A stretch of 64,000 nt of DNA from Bradyrhizobium iriomotense (GTDB lineage: Bacteria > Pseudomonadota > Alphaproteobacteria > Rhizobiales > Xanthobacteraceae): NCBI RefSeq assembly GCF_018129405.1, contig NZ_JAFCLP010000005.1, positions 293,976 to 357,975 on the forward strand. Direction: 5' to 3'. The notes beneath the pieces were generated by a model that did not search any database, was not told the DNA's origin, and worked only from the letters and a program-made list of their open reading frames with translations. This document shows, one piece after another, positions 9,236 through 16,893 of the stretch (the first letter of the stretch is position 1; every line of letters starts with the position of its first letter). Made by a program: the position numbers and the translations under genes.

Positions 9236-9418
9236 ATGGCCGTTCCGAGAAGAAAAACCTCGCCGTCGCGCCGTGGCATGCGCCGCTCGGCAGACGCCAT
9301 CAAGAAGCCGACCTATGTGGAAGACAAGGACTCCGGCGAACTCCGTCGTCCGCACCATCTCGACCTGAAGACCGGCATGTACAAGGGCCGTCAGGTCCTG
9401 AAGAAGAAAGAGTCCTGA
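9236..9418 (+). CDS. rpmF: 50S ribosomal protein L32
   Basis: This 60-residue basic protein has the canonical L32 opening [18 protein letters not shown] and the middle [18 protein letters not shown]. It is a structural component of the large ribosomal subunit. AGAGGATATTGAA provides a good ribosome-binding site upstream of the ATG. This is an alphaproteobacterial form without the four-cysteine zinc ribbon. The location directly after mtgA is a common order in Bradyrhizobium-type genomes. Confidence 0.98.
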   Translation: MAVPRRKTSPSRRGMRRSADAIKKPTYVEDKDSGELRRPHHLDLKTGMYKGRQVLKKKES

Positions 9419-9432
9419 AGTCAGGACCTTTC
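9412..9432 (+). terminator. Probable intrinsic terminator after rpmF
   Basis: GTCCTG-AAGT-CAGGAC overlaps the rpmF stop codon and is followed by CTTTCT. The stem is short (6 bp) and the T tract imperfect, so strength is uncertain. Confidence 0.5.
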
Positions 9433-9560
9433 TCCGGGCAGGATGATTGAGCTGCCTGATGTCGGCCAACCCATGAGATATGGCAGTGACGGCGGCGGAG
9501 CCAATGCTTCGCCGCCGCATTGTCCTGTCTGGATATCTTGATCGAGAAGGCATCTTGCCG

Positions 9561-10205
9561 ATGGTCGGTTTCCCGCTGCTTCTGATTCCGCTCGCGGTCT
9601 ACAACATCATCGCCTTTCTGATGCCCAGCGTGTCCTTCTCGGACGTGCTGTTCAAGGTACCGATGATCACGGGCGAGACCTGGCCGGTCACGCTCGCCGA
9701 TCTTCTGCTTGCGCTCGGCGTGGTGCTGCTGCTGCTCGAGGTGGTCAAAGGCGCGCGGCCCGGCTCGAAATTCCTGATGGATCATCTGCTGTCGCTGATC
9801 ATATTCGGCGCGGCCGCCGCCGAATTCGTGATGTGGCCAAAATTCGGCAATTCCACCTTTTTCCTGCTGGTGCTGCTCGCGATGGCCGATTTCCTCGGCG
9901 GCATTGCCCAGCGCACGCGCCGCCGCGTCACCTATGTCGCCGAGACGACAGTGCCGGCGCCGCGCAAGTCCAGGCGTCGGGCCGAGCCGCCGGCCGAGGA
10001 AGCCGTCGCCGAGTCCAGTTTCAGGCCGCTGTCCGAGCAGCAGGCGCCGGTCGCGCCGCCTGCGCCCACCGCACAGTCGGTCGCCGAATCCGTGCTGATG
10101 GACCACCCCGCGCCAAAGCCGGTGAATCCGCCTTCGCCGGAAATCCCCTCGCCACATCTGCAGCCGGGCAACGGCACGCCGTCCTCGCCCGATACGCCGC
10201 GCTAA
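9561..10205 (+). CDS. Uncharacterised membrane protein with disordered Pro/Ala-rich tail
   Basis: The product (214 residues from the ATG at 9561, or 241 from 9480) has four hydrophobic segments: MVGFPLLLIPLAVYNIIAF, LADLLLALGVVLLLLEVV, HLLSLIIFGAAAAEFVM and FFLLVLLAMADFLGGI. A hydrophilic proline-rich cytoplasmic or periplasmic tail of about 90 residues follows. 9561 has AGAAGG about 10 bases upstream, while 9480 has no obvious ribosome-binding site. The 27 residues between them may still be real. I do not recognise a characterised family and give no function. Confidence 0.7.
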   Translation: MVGFPLLLIPLAVYNIIAFLMPSVSFSDVLFKVPMITGETWPVTLADLLLALGVVLLLLEVVKGARPGSKFLMDHLLSLIIFGAAAAEFVMWPKFGNSTFFLLVLLAMADFLGGIAQRTRRRVTYVAETTVPAPRKSRRRAEPPAEEAVAESSFRPLSEQQAPVAPPAPTAQSVAESVLMDHPAPKPVNPPSPEIPSPHLQPGNGTPSSPDTPR

Positions 10206-10211
10206 CCGGTT

Positions 10212-10472
10212 TTAAGCCACTTGCCGCGTGCGCGCGGTGACGCTTCCGAGCGGGTGCTTGCTGCCATAGGCCATCCGCGCATCTTCGGACGAGGCGCGGC
10301 GGAGCCGGCTGGTCTGGGGCAGGTGCTCGGCACTGGCGATCAGCTGGGTGACGAAGCTCGGATCGGGGCGGGCCAGCGGCACCTTGTGGAGCCATTGCAC
10401 AGTCGGGATCAGCGGCACCAGGGCCGTGCCCATGCTGCCTGCCGCCTCGTCCGAACGATCAGTACTCAACAT
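10212..10472 (-). CDS. Small hypothetical protein conserved in Rhizobiales (86 aa)
   Basis: This short frame encodes a soluble protein with a pattern I recall from small uncharacterised rhizobial proteins: ALVPLIPT, then DPSFVTQLIASAEHLPQ, then a short RLRRASSEDARMAY segment. The start at 10472 (ATG) excludes a longer low-complexity extension to 10544. It is convergent with the membrane-protein gene, which ends six bases away. Function is unknown. The call rests on protein-like composition and recalled similarity, not on a known domain. Confidence 0.55.
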   Translation of the reverse strand: MLSTDRSDEAAGSMGTALVPLIPTVQWLHKVPLARPDPSFVTQLIASAEHLPQTSRLRRASSEDARMAYGSKHPLGSVTARTRQVA

Positions 10473-10691
10473 CGCGATCACCGTTGATCCGGCGGCATTG
10501 TCGCGTTTTGGGACGCGGGCGCCGGTGCGTGTCAGTACTCGCAAGGCCTATGCCGGGCGGGCCGGTTTGGTTCCCTGGTCACTTCACAACGTGGTTTCCA
10601 AATTGTTTATCAACTTTGCCTAGGGTCGAAGGCGAATCTGGCTCTATCCTGTGCCGGCTCAGGACCCCCGCTGTCCCGAAATGAGGCGATT

Positions 10692-12386
10692 TTGACCCCT
10701 GCATTGCCGCAAGCCTCCGACATCCTGGCCGTCCTCGGCCAGGCCGTGTTCGCCTGGGACATCGCCAGCGATGCCATCGCTTGGGGTGAGCAGGTCAGCG
10801 CCGTCTTCCCCGGCATCCCCGCCGAGCGGCTCGCGACCGGCGCCGAATTCGCCAAGCTGATCGAGCCCGCGCAGTCGCTGCGGACCGCCGCGCTGGCGCA
10901 GACCTCTCCCGTGCACGGCACCGACGGCACGCCGTATCGTGTCGAGTACGGCGTGCGCATGAGCGCCTCCGATCCCGTGGTCTGGATCGAGGAGACCGGC
11001 CGCTGGTTCGCCGGCCCCGATGGCCGTCCCACGCGTGCGATCGGCTCCGTCCGCATCAACAATGAGCGCCACGCCCGCGACGAGGAACTGACGAAGCTGG
11101 CCCGGCTCGATCCCTTGACCGGCGAACTCAACCGCTCCCATCTGATCGCGGCACTGGCCGAGGCGATCGAGGAGACGACGCGCTTCCGTTCGACCGCGGC
11201 CTTCATGCTGGTCGGCATCGATCACCTCGCGCGCGTCAACGACGCTTTCGGCTTCGATGTTGCCGACGCGGTCATCCTCGACATCGGAAAGCGCATCCGT
11301 GCGCGCCTGCGCGGCGGCGACGTGCTCGGGCGCTTCTCCGGCAACAAGTTCGGCCTGATCCTGAAGAACTGCACCATCGACGACATGAACGTCGCCGCAG
11401 AGCGGTTCCTCGCCGGCATCCGCGACGAGGTGGTGCCGACGAAATCCGGTCCGGTCTCGGTCACCGCCTCGATCGGCGCGGTCAGCCTGCCGCGCTATGC
11501 CCGCAACACCGACGAGGCGGTCAATCGCGCCCATGAGACGCTGGACGCCGCCAAGCGCCGCCGCGCCGGCTCGTTTGCGGCCTGGCGACCGGATGCCACG
11601 CGCGATGCGCAGCGCCGCGTCAACATCCGCGTCACCGACGAGATCGTCACCGCGCTGAACGAGCGCCGCATCAAGCTTGCCTATGAGCCGGTGGTCGCAG
11701 CCGTCTCGCGCCAGCGCGCATTCCACGAATGCCTGGTCCGGATGGACCAGGGCGACGGCCAGGTGCTGCTCGCGCCCGACATCGTGCCGGTCGCCGAGCG
11801 GCTCGGACTCATCCGCCTGGTCGATCACCGCGTACTCGAACTCGTGGTCGCCGAGCTCGCGGCCGCGCCCGATGTCAGCCTCAGCCTCAACATCTCGCCC
11901 GACACCACCATGGATCCGGACTGGTGGGCGGGAATCGAGTCGCTGATGCTGGCCCATCCCGGGGTCGCCGAGCGGCTGATCGTCGAGATCACAGAGACGG
12001 TCGCGATCCAGGACATCGATGACGTGCGCGGTTTCGTCACGCGGCTGAAGAATTTCGGCAGCCGCATCGCTATCGACGATTTCGGCGCCGGCTACACTTC
12101 GTTCCGCAACCTGCGCAAGCTTGGCGTCGACATCGTCAAGATCGACGGCGCCTTCGTGCAGAACATCACGCACTCCGCCGACGACCGCGCCTTCGTCCAT
12201 ACCCTGATCGACCTCGCCCGCCGCCTCGACATCAAGACCGTCGCCGAGTGGGTGCAGGACGAAGAAGCCGCAAACATGCTGCGCGACTGGGGTTGCGACT
12301 ACATCCAGGGCCGCCTGATCGGCCTCGCCTCAGCCGAGCGCCCGTGGGGCGTGCCGTCGGACAGCGCGTTGCCTGCGGCGGGCTGA
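10692..12386 (+). CDS. Degenerate GGDEF-EAL domain protein
   Basis: This is a 564-residue cytosolic protein with a TTG start preceded by GAGG. It has an N-terminal PAS-like region (about 5-130), a GGDEF-fold domain (about 135-300) and an EAL domain (about 315-560). The diguanylate cyclase signature is replaced by FSGNKF, so cyclase activity is unlikely. In the EAL domain the signature reads YEPVV. Other metal and catalytic positions look kept: SLSLNIS, IVEITET, AIDDFGAGYTSF and DIVKIDGAF. It could be a cyclic-di-GMP phosphodiesterase or a binding/scaffold protein. No neighbour suggests its input signal. Confidence 0.85.
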   Translation: MTPALPQASDILAVLGQAVFAWDIASDAIAWGEQVSAVFPGIPAERLATGAEFAKLIEPAQSLRTAALAQTSPVHGTDGTPYRVEYGVRMSASDPVVWIEETGRWFAGPDGRPTRAIGSVRINNERHARDEELTKLARLDPLTGELNRSHLIAALAEAIEETTRFRSTAAFMLVGIDHLARVNDAFGFDVADAVILDIGKRIRARLRGGDVLGRFSGNKFGLILKNCTIDDMNVAAERFLAGIRDEVVPTKSGPVSVTASIGAVSLPRYARNTDEAVNRAHETLDAAKRRRAGSFAAWRPDATRDAQRRVNIRVTDEIVTALNERRIKLAYEPVVAAVSRQRAFHECLVRMDQGDGQVLLAPDIVPVAERLGLIRLVDHRVLELVVAELAAAPDVSLSLNISPDTTMDPDWWAGIESLMLAHPGVAERLIVEITETVAIQDIDDVRGFVTRLKNFGSRIAIDDFGAGYTSFRNLRKLGVDIVKIDGAFVQNITHSADDRAFVHTLIDLARRLDIKTVAEWVQDEEAANMLRDWGCDYIQGRLIGLASAERPWGVPSDSALPAAG

Positions 12387-12393
12387 GACATCG

Positions 12394-12447
12394 TAGGTGG
12401 GTTAGCCCCGCGGCTGCGCCAAGCGCAGTCCGCTGGCGTAACCCACC
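12394..12447. repeat. Short palindromic element (GTGGGTTA type)
   Basis: TAGGTGGGTTAGCC...GGCGTAACCCACCA forms an inverted repeat, with GCGGCTGCGCCAAGCGCAGTCCGC between the arms. It lies directly after the GGDEF-EAL gene and before the converging ABM-fold gene. I see a single copy in this window. Confidence 0.7.
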
Positions 12448-12470
12448 ACTTCTGTCGCGAAAGGTGGCAG

Positions 12471-12839
12471 CTACGCCACGCAGATACCCGGCACCGCGAC
12501 CTTCTGAAACAGATGCGGACTTGCGACGGCGGAAGCGGGGTAGTCCGCGATCTTCGCGCGGAACTCGGGGTGGGTGAAAGCCGCGCGGAAATGCGCGTTG
12601 GACTCCCAGACCGCATAGTTGAGATAGGTCGGATTGTCGCCGACTGCGCGGTGGAGCTGGGTCGAGATGAAGCCCGGCTGCCGCTTCATGAAGGCGGCAT
12701 CGTCCTGCCAGTTCTTCAGGAATCTCGGTTCATCCGCAGCATCCAGCGTGAACAGGTTGACCAGCACCACGGGGCCGGCATCGAGCGCGATCTGACGGTC
12801 GATCGGGAAGGCAGGGTCGAGGGGACGCATCTGGGGCAT
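12471..12839 (-). CDS. Antibiotic biosynthesis monooxygenase (ABM)-fold protein
   Basis: This 122-residue protein has the ABM dimeric alpha+beta barrel pattern: VVLVNLFTLD, then FLKNWQDDAAFMKRQPGFIS, then YLNYAVWESNAHFRAAFTHP. It ends with a strand that packs the dimer. The family includes heme-degrading and quinol monooxygenases, but many members are uncharacterised. The start at 12839 has GGAG upstream, and a longer in-frame opening would run through the operator region. It is divergent from a MarR regulator across a 96-bp region with a 13-bp inverted repeat, so that regulator probably controls it. Confidence 0.82.
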   Translation of the reverse strand: MPQMRPLDPAFPIDRQIALDAGPVVLVNLFTLDAADEPRFLKNWQDDAAFMKRQPGFISTQLHRAVGDNPTYLNYAVWESNAHFRAAFTHPEFRAKIADYPASAVASPHLFQKVAVPGICVA

Positions 12840-12861
12840 GACATCACTCCGTGTAATTGGT

Positions 12862-12911
12862 ATCATCATGTCAATTCGACAATATCTGACATAGGTATTT
12901 GACATGATGAT
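12862..12911. promoter_or_regulatory. Inverted-repeat operator candidate between ABM and MarR genes
   Basis: A perfect 13-bp inverted repeat, ATCATCATGTCAA (12862-12874) and TTGACATGATGAT (12899-12911), is spaced by 24 bp. Each arm contains TTGACA reading outward toward one of the two divergent genes, so the arms may double as -35 elements and as MarR binding half-sites. No matching -10 element is certain. Confidence 0.65.
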
Positions 12912-12935
12912 GTCAATACGGAACAATCGCGACAA

Positions 12936-13400
12936 ATGAGCAAGACCAAGCGCACCCCGGCCGGCGAAGCCCTGACCGGCCTGATCCTCGACCTGTTCCG
13001 GGCCAATGGCCTGCTTCTGACCGCCGGCGACCGGCTGGTCGCGGCACTCGGCCTCACCAGCGCGCGCTGGCAGATTCTGGGGGCGATCGTCGCTGCCGAG
13101 CGCCCGGAGCCGGTCGCCTGGCTGGCGCGCAATCTCGGCGCCAATCGCCAGAATGTGCAGCGGATCGTCAACGATCTCGAGCGGGATGGCCTCGTTGCGT
13201 TCGAGACCAATCCGCATCACCGCCGGGCGCAGCTCGTCGTACTCACCGATAAGGGCAGGCAGGTCTTTGACGCCGCCGGCCGGCTGCAGACTCCATGGGT
13301 CAACGGCTTGGCGGATGGTCTGTCAGTGAAGGAGATCGAGACGGCCCATCGCGTGATTGGCGCTCTGCGCGACCGGCTTGAAGGGGGCGATGAGGGGTGA
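12936..13400 (+). CDS. MarR-family transcriptional regulator
   Basis: This 154-residue winged-helix regulator has the expected layout. An N-terminal dimerisation helix is followed by RWQILGAIVAAERPEPVAWLARNLGANRQNVQRIVNDLERDGLV (helix-turn-helix and recognition helix), then the wing FETNPHHRRAQLVVLTDKGRQV and C-terminal helices. MarR proteins usually repress themselves and a divergent target and release DNA on binding phenolic or oxidative ligands. The divergent ABM-fold gene is the obvious candidate target. A family B repeat follows the stop codon. Confidence 0.92.
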   Translation: MSKTKRTPAGEALTGLILDLFRANGLLLTAGDRLVAALGLTSARWQILGAIVAAERPEPVAWLARNLGANRQNVQRIVNDLERDGLVAFETNPHHRRAQLVVLTDKGRQVFDAAGRLQTPWVNGLADGLSVKEIETAHRVIGALRDRLEGGDEG

Positions 13401-13426
13401 TCGCGCCGCGCCTCTTGCGCAGACGC

Positions 13427-13517
13427 CGTAGGGTGGGCAAAGCGAAAGCGTGCCCACCATTCGCGCCGTAGAGTTGGATGGTGGGCACGGCGCAAGTGCG
13501 CCTTTGCCTACCCTACG
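13427..13517. repeat. Family B dispersed repeat (CGTAGGGTGGGCAAAG), copy 1
   Basis: CGTAGGGTGGGCAAAGCGAA...GTGCCCACCAT on the left pairs with ATGGTGGGCAC...TTTGCCTACCCTACG on the right. It separates the converging MarR and tctA genes. Confidence 0.88.
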
Positions 13518-13523
13518 AAACCT

Positions 13524-15032
13524 TCACGCCCCCTCATCCAGCGCCACCAGCTCGCGCTTCTTGCGCAGTGACGGCAATAGAGGCGCGATCAGCAGCAGCA
13601 GCGCCAGCGTCAGGCAGGCCGCCGAGATCGGCCGCTGCACGAAGGTCCAGAGATCGCCCTGCGACAGGATCAGCGACTTGCGCAGATTGTTCTCCAGCAT
13701 CGGTCCGAGCACGAAGGCGAGCACGAGCGGCGCCGGCTCGTAGCCGAGCTTGCGCATGAAATAGCCGATGATGCCGAATGCGATCATCACATAGACGTCG
13801 AACACGTTGTTGCTCGAGCAGTAGACGCCGAGGATCGTGAACAGGATGATCAGCGGGAACAGGATGTTGTAAGGCAGTTTCAAGAGCTGCACCCACATGC
13901 CGATCATCGGCAGATTGAGGATCAGCAGCATGACGTTGCCGATATACATGCTGGCGACGATGCCCCAGAACAGGCCGGGGTTTTGCGTGATGAGCAGCGG
14001 GCCCGGCTGCAGACCGTGAATGACGAAGGCCCCGAGCAGCAGCGCCATCACCACATTCGGCGGGATGCCCAAGGTCATCAGTGGAATGAATGCGCCGCCG
14101 GCCGCTGCATTGTTGGCCGACTCAGGGCCCGCGACGCCTTCGATCGCGCCATGACCGAAACGCTCCGGCGTTTTCGACAGACGCTTCTCCAGCGCATAGG
14201 ACGCAAACGAGGCCACCACCGCGCCGCCTCCCGGCAGGATGCCGAGCAGGAAGCCGAGCAGCGTACCTCGCGTCACGGGGCCGGCGCTCGCCTGCCAGTC
14301 CTCCTTGTTGGGGAGGAGCTGCGTGATCTTGGCGTTGATGATGTCGCGCTTGATCGCCTGCTCGGTGTTGAGCAGCACCTCGGCGACGCCGAACAGGCCC
14401 ATCACCACGGGCACAAGGCCGATGCCGTCGATCAGCTCCATGCGGCCGAAGGTTAGCCGCGGCTGCGCCGTGATGCTGTCGAGCCCGATCAGTCCGAGCA
14501 CGACGCCGATGCAGGCCATCAGCAGCGCCTTCGGCATCGAGCCCTGGGTCAGGAAGGTGAGCACGACGAGGCCGAGCACCATCAGGCTGAAATACTCGGC
14601 CGGGCCGAACGCGATCGCGATGCTGGCAAGCTTGGGTGCCACCAGCATCAGGGCGACCAGCGCGAACGTGCCGGCGATGAAGGAGCCGAAGGCGGAGATG
14701 CCGAGCGCAGGACCGGCGCGGCCCTGCTTGGCCATCTGGTGGCCGTCAATGCAGGTGACGACCGAGGCGGCCTCGCCGGGGATGTTGACCAGGATCGAGG
14801 TGGTCGAGCCGCCATACATCGAGCCGTAGTAGATGCCGGCCATCATGATGATGCCGGATTCCGGCGTGCCCGACAGCGTCACCGGCAGCAGCAGCGACAT
14901 CGCCGAGATCGGCCCGATGCCCGGCAGCACGCCGACCAGCGTGCCGATGAAGACACCGATGAAGCAGTAGAGCAGGTTGATCCCGGTCAGCGCGACACCG
15001 AACCCGTGCGCGACATTGGCGAGCGTGTCCAT
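13524..15032 (-). CDS. tctA: Tripartite tricarboxylate transporter large permease TctA
   Basis: This 502-residue protein has about 12 membrane segments and is the large permease of TTT transporters. These use a periplasmic binding protein and an ion gradient to import carboxylates. Family features are GVLPGIGPISAMSLLLPVT near the N-terminus, MMAGIYYGSMYGGSTTSILVNIPGEAASVVT, and GFLLGILPGGGAVVASFASY, a second glycine-rich loop. It is last in the order tctC-tctB-tctA, four bases after tctB. The substrate is not deducible. Confidence 0.95.
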   Translation of the reverse strand: MDTLANVAHGFGVALTGINLLYCFIGVFIGTLVGVLPGIGPISAMSLLLPVTLSGTPESGIIMMAGIYYGSMYGGSTTSILVNIPGEAASVVTCIDGHQMAKQGRAGPALGISAFGSFIAGTFALVALMLVAPKLASIAIAFGPAEYFSLMVLGLVVLTFLTQGSMPKALLMACIGVVLGLIGLDSITAQPRLTFGRMELIDGIGLVPVVMGLFGVAEVLLNTEQAIKRDIINAKITQLLPNKEDWQASAGPVTRGTLLGFLLGILPGGGAVVASFASYALEKRLSKTPERFGHGAIEGVAGPESANNAAAGGAFIPLMTLGIPPNVVMALLLGAFVIHGLQPGPLLITQNPGLFWGIVASMYIGNVMLLILNLPMIGMWVQLLKLPYNILFPLIILFTILGVYCSSNNVFDVYVMIAFGIIGYFMRKLGYEPAPLVLAFVLGPMLENNLRKSLILSQGDLWTFVQRPISAACLTLALLLLIAPLLPSLRKKRELVALDEGA

Positions 15033-15036
15033 GCGG

Positions 15037-15522
15037 TCAACCGATCCCGAACAGGCCCGAGGGCAGCTGGATCAAAAGCAGGCGCTTGAGCACCCACCAC
15101 ATTCCGAGCGGTACCATCACGGCGATCAGGATCGCCAGCGTCCAGCGCACGGGATCGATCAGCCGCAACAGCAGCAGCATCAACGGGATCGACGCCAGCA
15201 GGAATCCCAGCGGCTCCAGCGCGAGGGAGAACGCCGCAAGGCAGGCGATGACGAGGAGCGGCTTGCTCCAGCGCACGTTCTCCCAGCGCGAAGCCAGCGT
15301 CGGTCCGCCCTCGGTGATCGCCGAGATGATGATGGAGCCTGCGAACACGCACATCAGGATGCCGGTGTAGAACAGCACATAGCCGGAGCCGGGATCGTTG
15401 ATGGTGCCGAGCTTGAGCTTCAGCCCCGACCAGATCACGAAGCCGCCGAGCGCGAGCCCGATCAGCCCGCCCCAGAGCTCGGAGTTGGAGAGACGGAGTT
15501 TGACGTTGGTTTGGTTGTTCAT
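15037..15522 (-). CDS. tctB: Tripartite tricarboxylate transporter small permease TctB
   Basis: This 161-residue protein has four hydrophobic helices (LWGGLIGLALGGFVIW, GYVLFYTGILMCVFAGSIII, PLLVIACLAAFSLALEPLGF, LAILIAVMVPLGMWWVL), which is the TctB layout. It forms the small membrane subunit with TctA. It is separated from the binding-protein gene upstream by a 190-bp stretch that is mostly repeat. Confidence 0.92.
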   Translation of the reverse strand: MNNQTNVKLRLSNSELWGGLIGLALGGFVIWSGLKLKLGTINDPGSGYVLFYTGILMCVFAGSIIISAITEGGPTLASRWENVRWSKPLLVIACLAAFSLALEPLGFLLASIPLMLLLLRLIDPVRWTLAILIAVMVPLGMWWVLKRLLLIQLPSGLFGIG

Positions 15523-15542
15523 CGATTCGCTCTCGGCCGTTC

Positions 15543-15696
15543 CCCCGGACGCTGCGCAGCGCCATAAGTGCGTTCACGTCGTCTTCGACGTGCTATGGTG
15601 GTGCGCTGCAGAGCCGGGGCCCATGAGTGTGGACGAAAAAGGTGGGTCCCGGCTCTGCGGTGCACCGCTGAAGAAGCGCTGCACCGCGTCCGGGAC
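15543..15696. repeat. Family F long palindromic repeat inside the tct operon
   Basis: Nested inverted segments are seen. CCCCGGACGCTGCGCAGCG near the left end pairs with CGCTGCACCGCGTCCGGGA at the right end. GTGCGCTGCAGAGCCGGGGC pairs with the later GTCCCGGCTCTGCGGTGCAC. It lies between tctC and tctB, which are transcribed in the same direction. Confidence 0.82.
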
Positions 15697-15713
15697 ACGA
15701 AAGTGGCCCAGTC

Positions 15714-16688
15714 CTACTTCTTCGCCAGCCCAAGCGTGTCGATCACCTTGCGCTCGGACTCCGTGACCTCGACGACGAACTTCTTGTAGTCCTCGGTGTT
15801 CTTGTAGTTCGGCACCATGTCGTACTTGGCGAGCGTGGCGATCACCGCGGGATCCTCGACCGCCTTCTTGAAGGCGTCGTGCAGCTTGGCGACGATTTTT
15901 GGATCCATGCCCTTCGGCCCCGCGATGCCGAACGGGGAATCATAGACCATGGGATAGCCGAGCTCCTTCAGCGTCGGCACATCGGGATAGTTCGGCGATC
16001 GTGCGCCGGTCCACACCATCAGCAGCCGCAGCTTGCCGGCATCGACCAGCGGCCGCCAGCCCGTCGAATCCGCCTGCAGCATCGTGTGCTGTCCCAGCAC
16101 GGCCGCGTTGGTCTCGGCGCCACCCTTGAACGGCACCTGGGTGAGCTTGATGCCGGACATCGCCGCGATCTGCTCCATGCCGATATGGAGCGAGGTTCCG
16201 GTGCCCGGCGTCGCATAGGTCACCTTGCCCGGGTTCGCCTTCGCGAACTCGACCACGTCCTTCCAGGATTTGAACTGCGACTCCGCGCTGGTGGTCACGC
16301 CGAACGTGTAGCCGGTGAGGTGGACGATATAGGTGAAGTCCTTCGCCGGATCCCATGACACCTCCTGCATCAGGGGGATGCGGAACACGGTGATCGGAAT
16401 TTGCGAGATGGTGTAGCCGTCCGGCTTCGCAGCCGCCGCCATGGTCGCAGGACCGACCGTCCCGCCGCCGCCGGCCTTGTTGTCGATCACGATCGGCTGC
16501 CCCAGCACCTTCGAGGCGCTATCGGCGATGGCGCGCATCGAGATGTCGGTCGAGCCGCCGGCCGGCCAGGGCACGATCAGCGTGACCGGCTTTGTGGGAT
16601 AGTCCTGCGCCCCAGCGGCGGTCGCGAGCAGTGCGCCCACGACTTGCATGGCGGCAAAGGCAATCGTCTTCAGCCCGTATCGCGACAT
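15714..16688 (-). CDS. tctC: Tripartite tricarboxylate transporter periplasmic binding protein (TctC/Bug family)
   Basis: This 324-residue exported binding protein has a signal peptide ending near AGA-QD. Bug-family marks follow: YPTKPVTLIVPWPAGGSTDI, the GGGGT loop, and VPFKGGAETNAAVLGQH. It binds an organic acid in the periplasm and delivers it to TctAB. The ATG is preceded by GAGGGAGG, a strong ribosome-binding site. Being first in the operon fits high expression of the binding protein. Ligands in this family range over carboxylates and aromatic acids, and none can be assigned here. Confidence 0.93.
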   Translation of the reverse strand: MSRYGLKTIAFAAMQVVGALLATAAGAQDYPTKPVTLIVPWPAGGSTDISMRAIADSASKVLGQPIVIDNKAGGGGTVGPATMAAAAKPDGYTISQIPITVFRIPLMQEVSWDPAKDFTYIVHLTGYTFGVTTSAESQFKSWKDVVEFAKANPGKVTYATPGTGTSLHIGMEQIAAMSGIKLTQVPFKGGAETNAAVLGQHTMLQADSTGWRPLVDAGKLRLLMVWTGARSPNYPDVPTLKELGYPMVYDSPFGIAGPKGMDPKIVAKLHDAFKKAVEDPAVIATLAKYDMVPNYKNTEDYKKFVVEVTESERKVIDTLGLAKK

Positions 16689-16893
16689 CGAAACACCTCC
16701 CTCGCAGCGGTCTCGTTGGACCGCCGTTTCTCATTGTTATGAGGGGATTGTCCCCGAAATCATGGGAGAAGAAAAGCGCATTGCGTGGACCGCCCGCAGG
16801 GGCGAGGGAGCGATCCCCGCGGAAACGAGGCGTGCGACAATTGGTCGTTTGGAGGTGTGCCGAGAGGCGGAATTTGAGGAGGCCTAAAGCCCT

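Noticed and set aside
12840-13220. Upstream in-frame extension of the ABM-fold gene through the operator and into the MarR gene
   Set aside because: The extension would code across the inverted repeat and antisense to MarR. A good ribosome-binding site supports the start at 12839.
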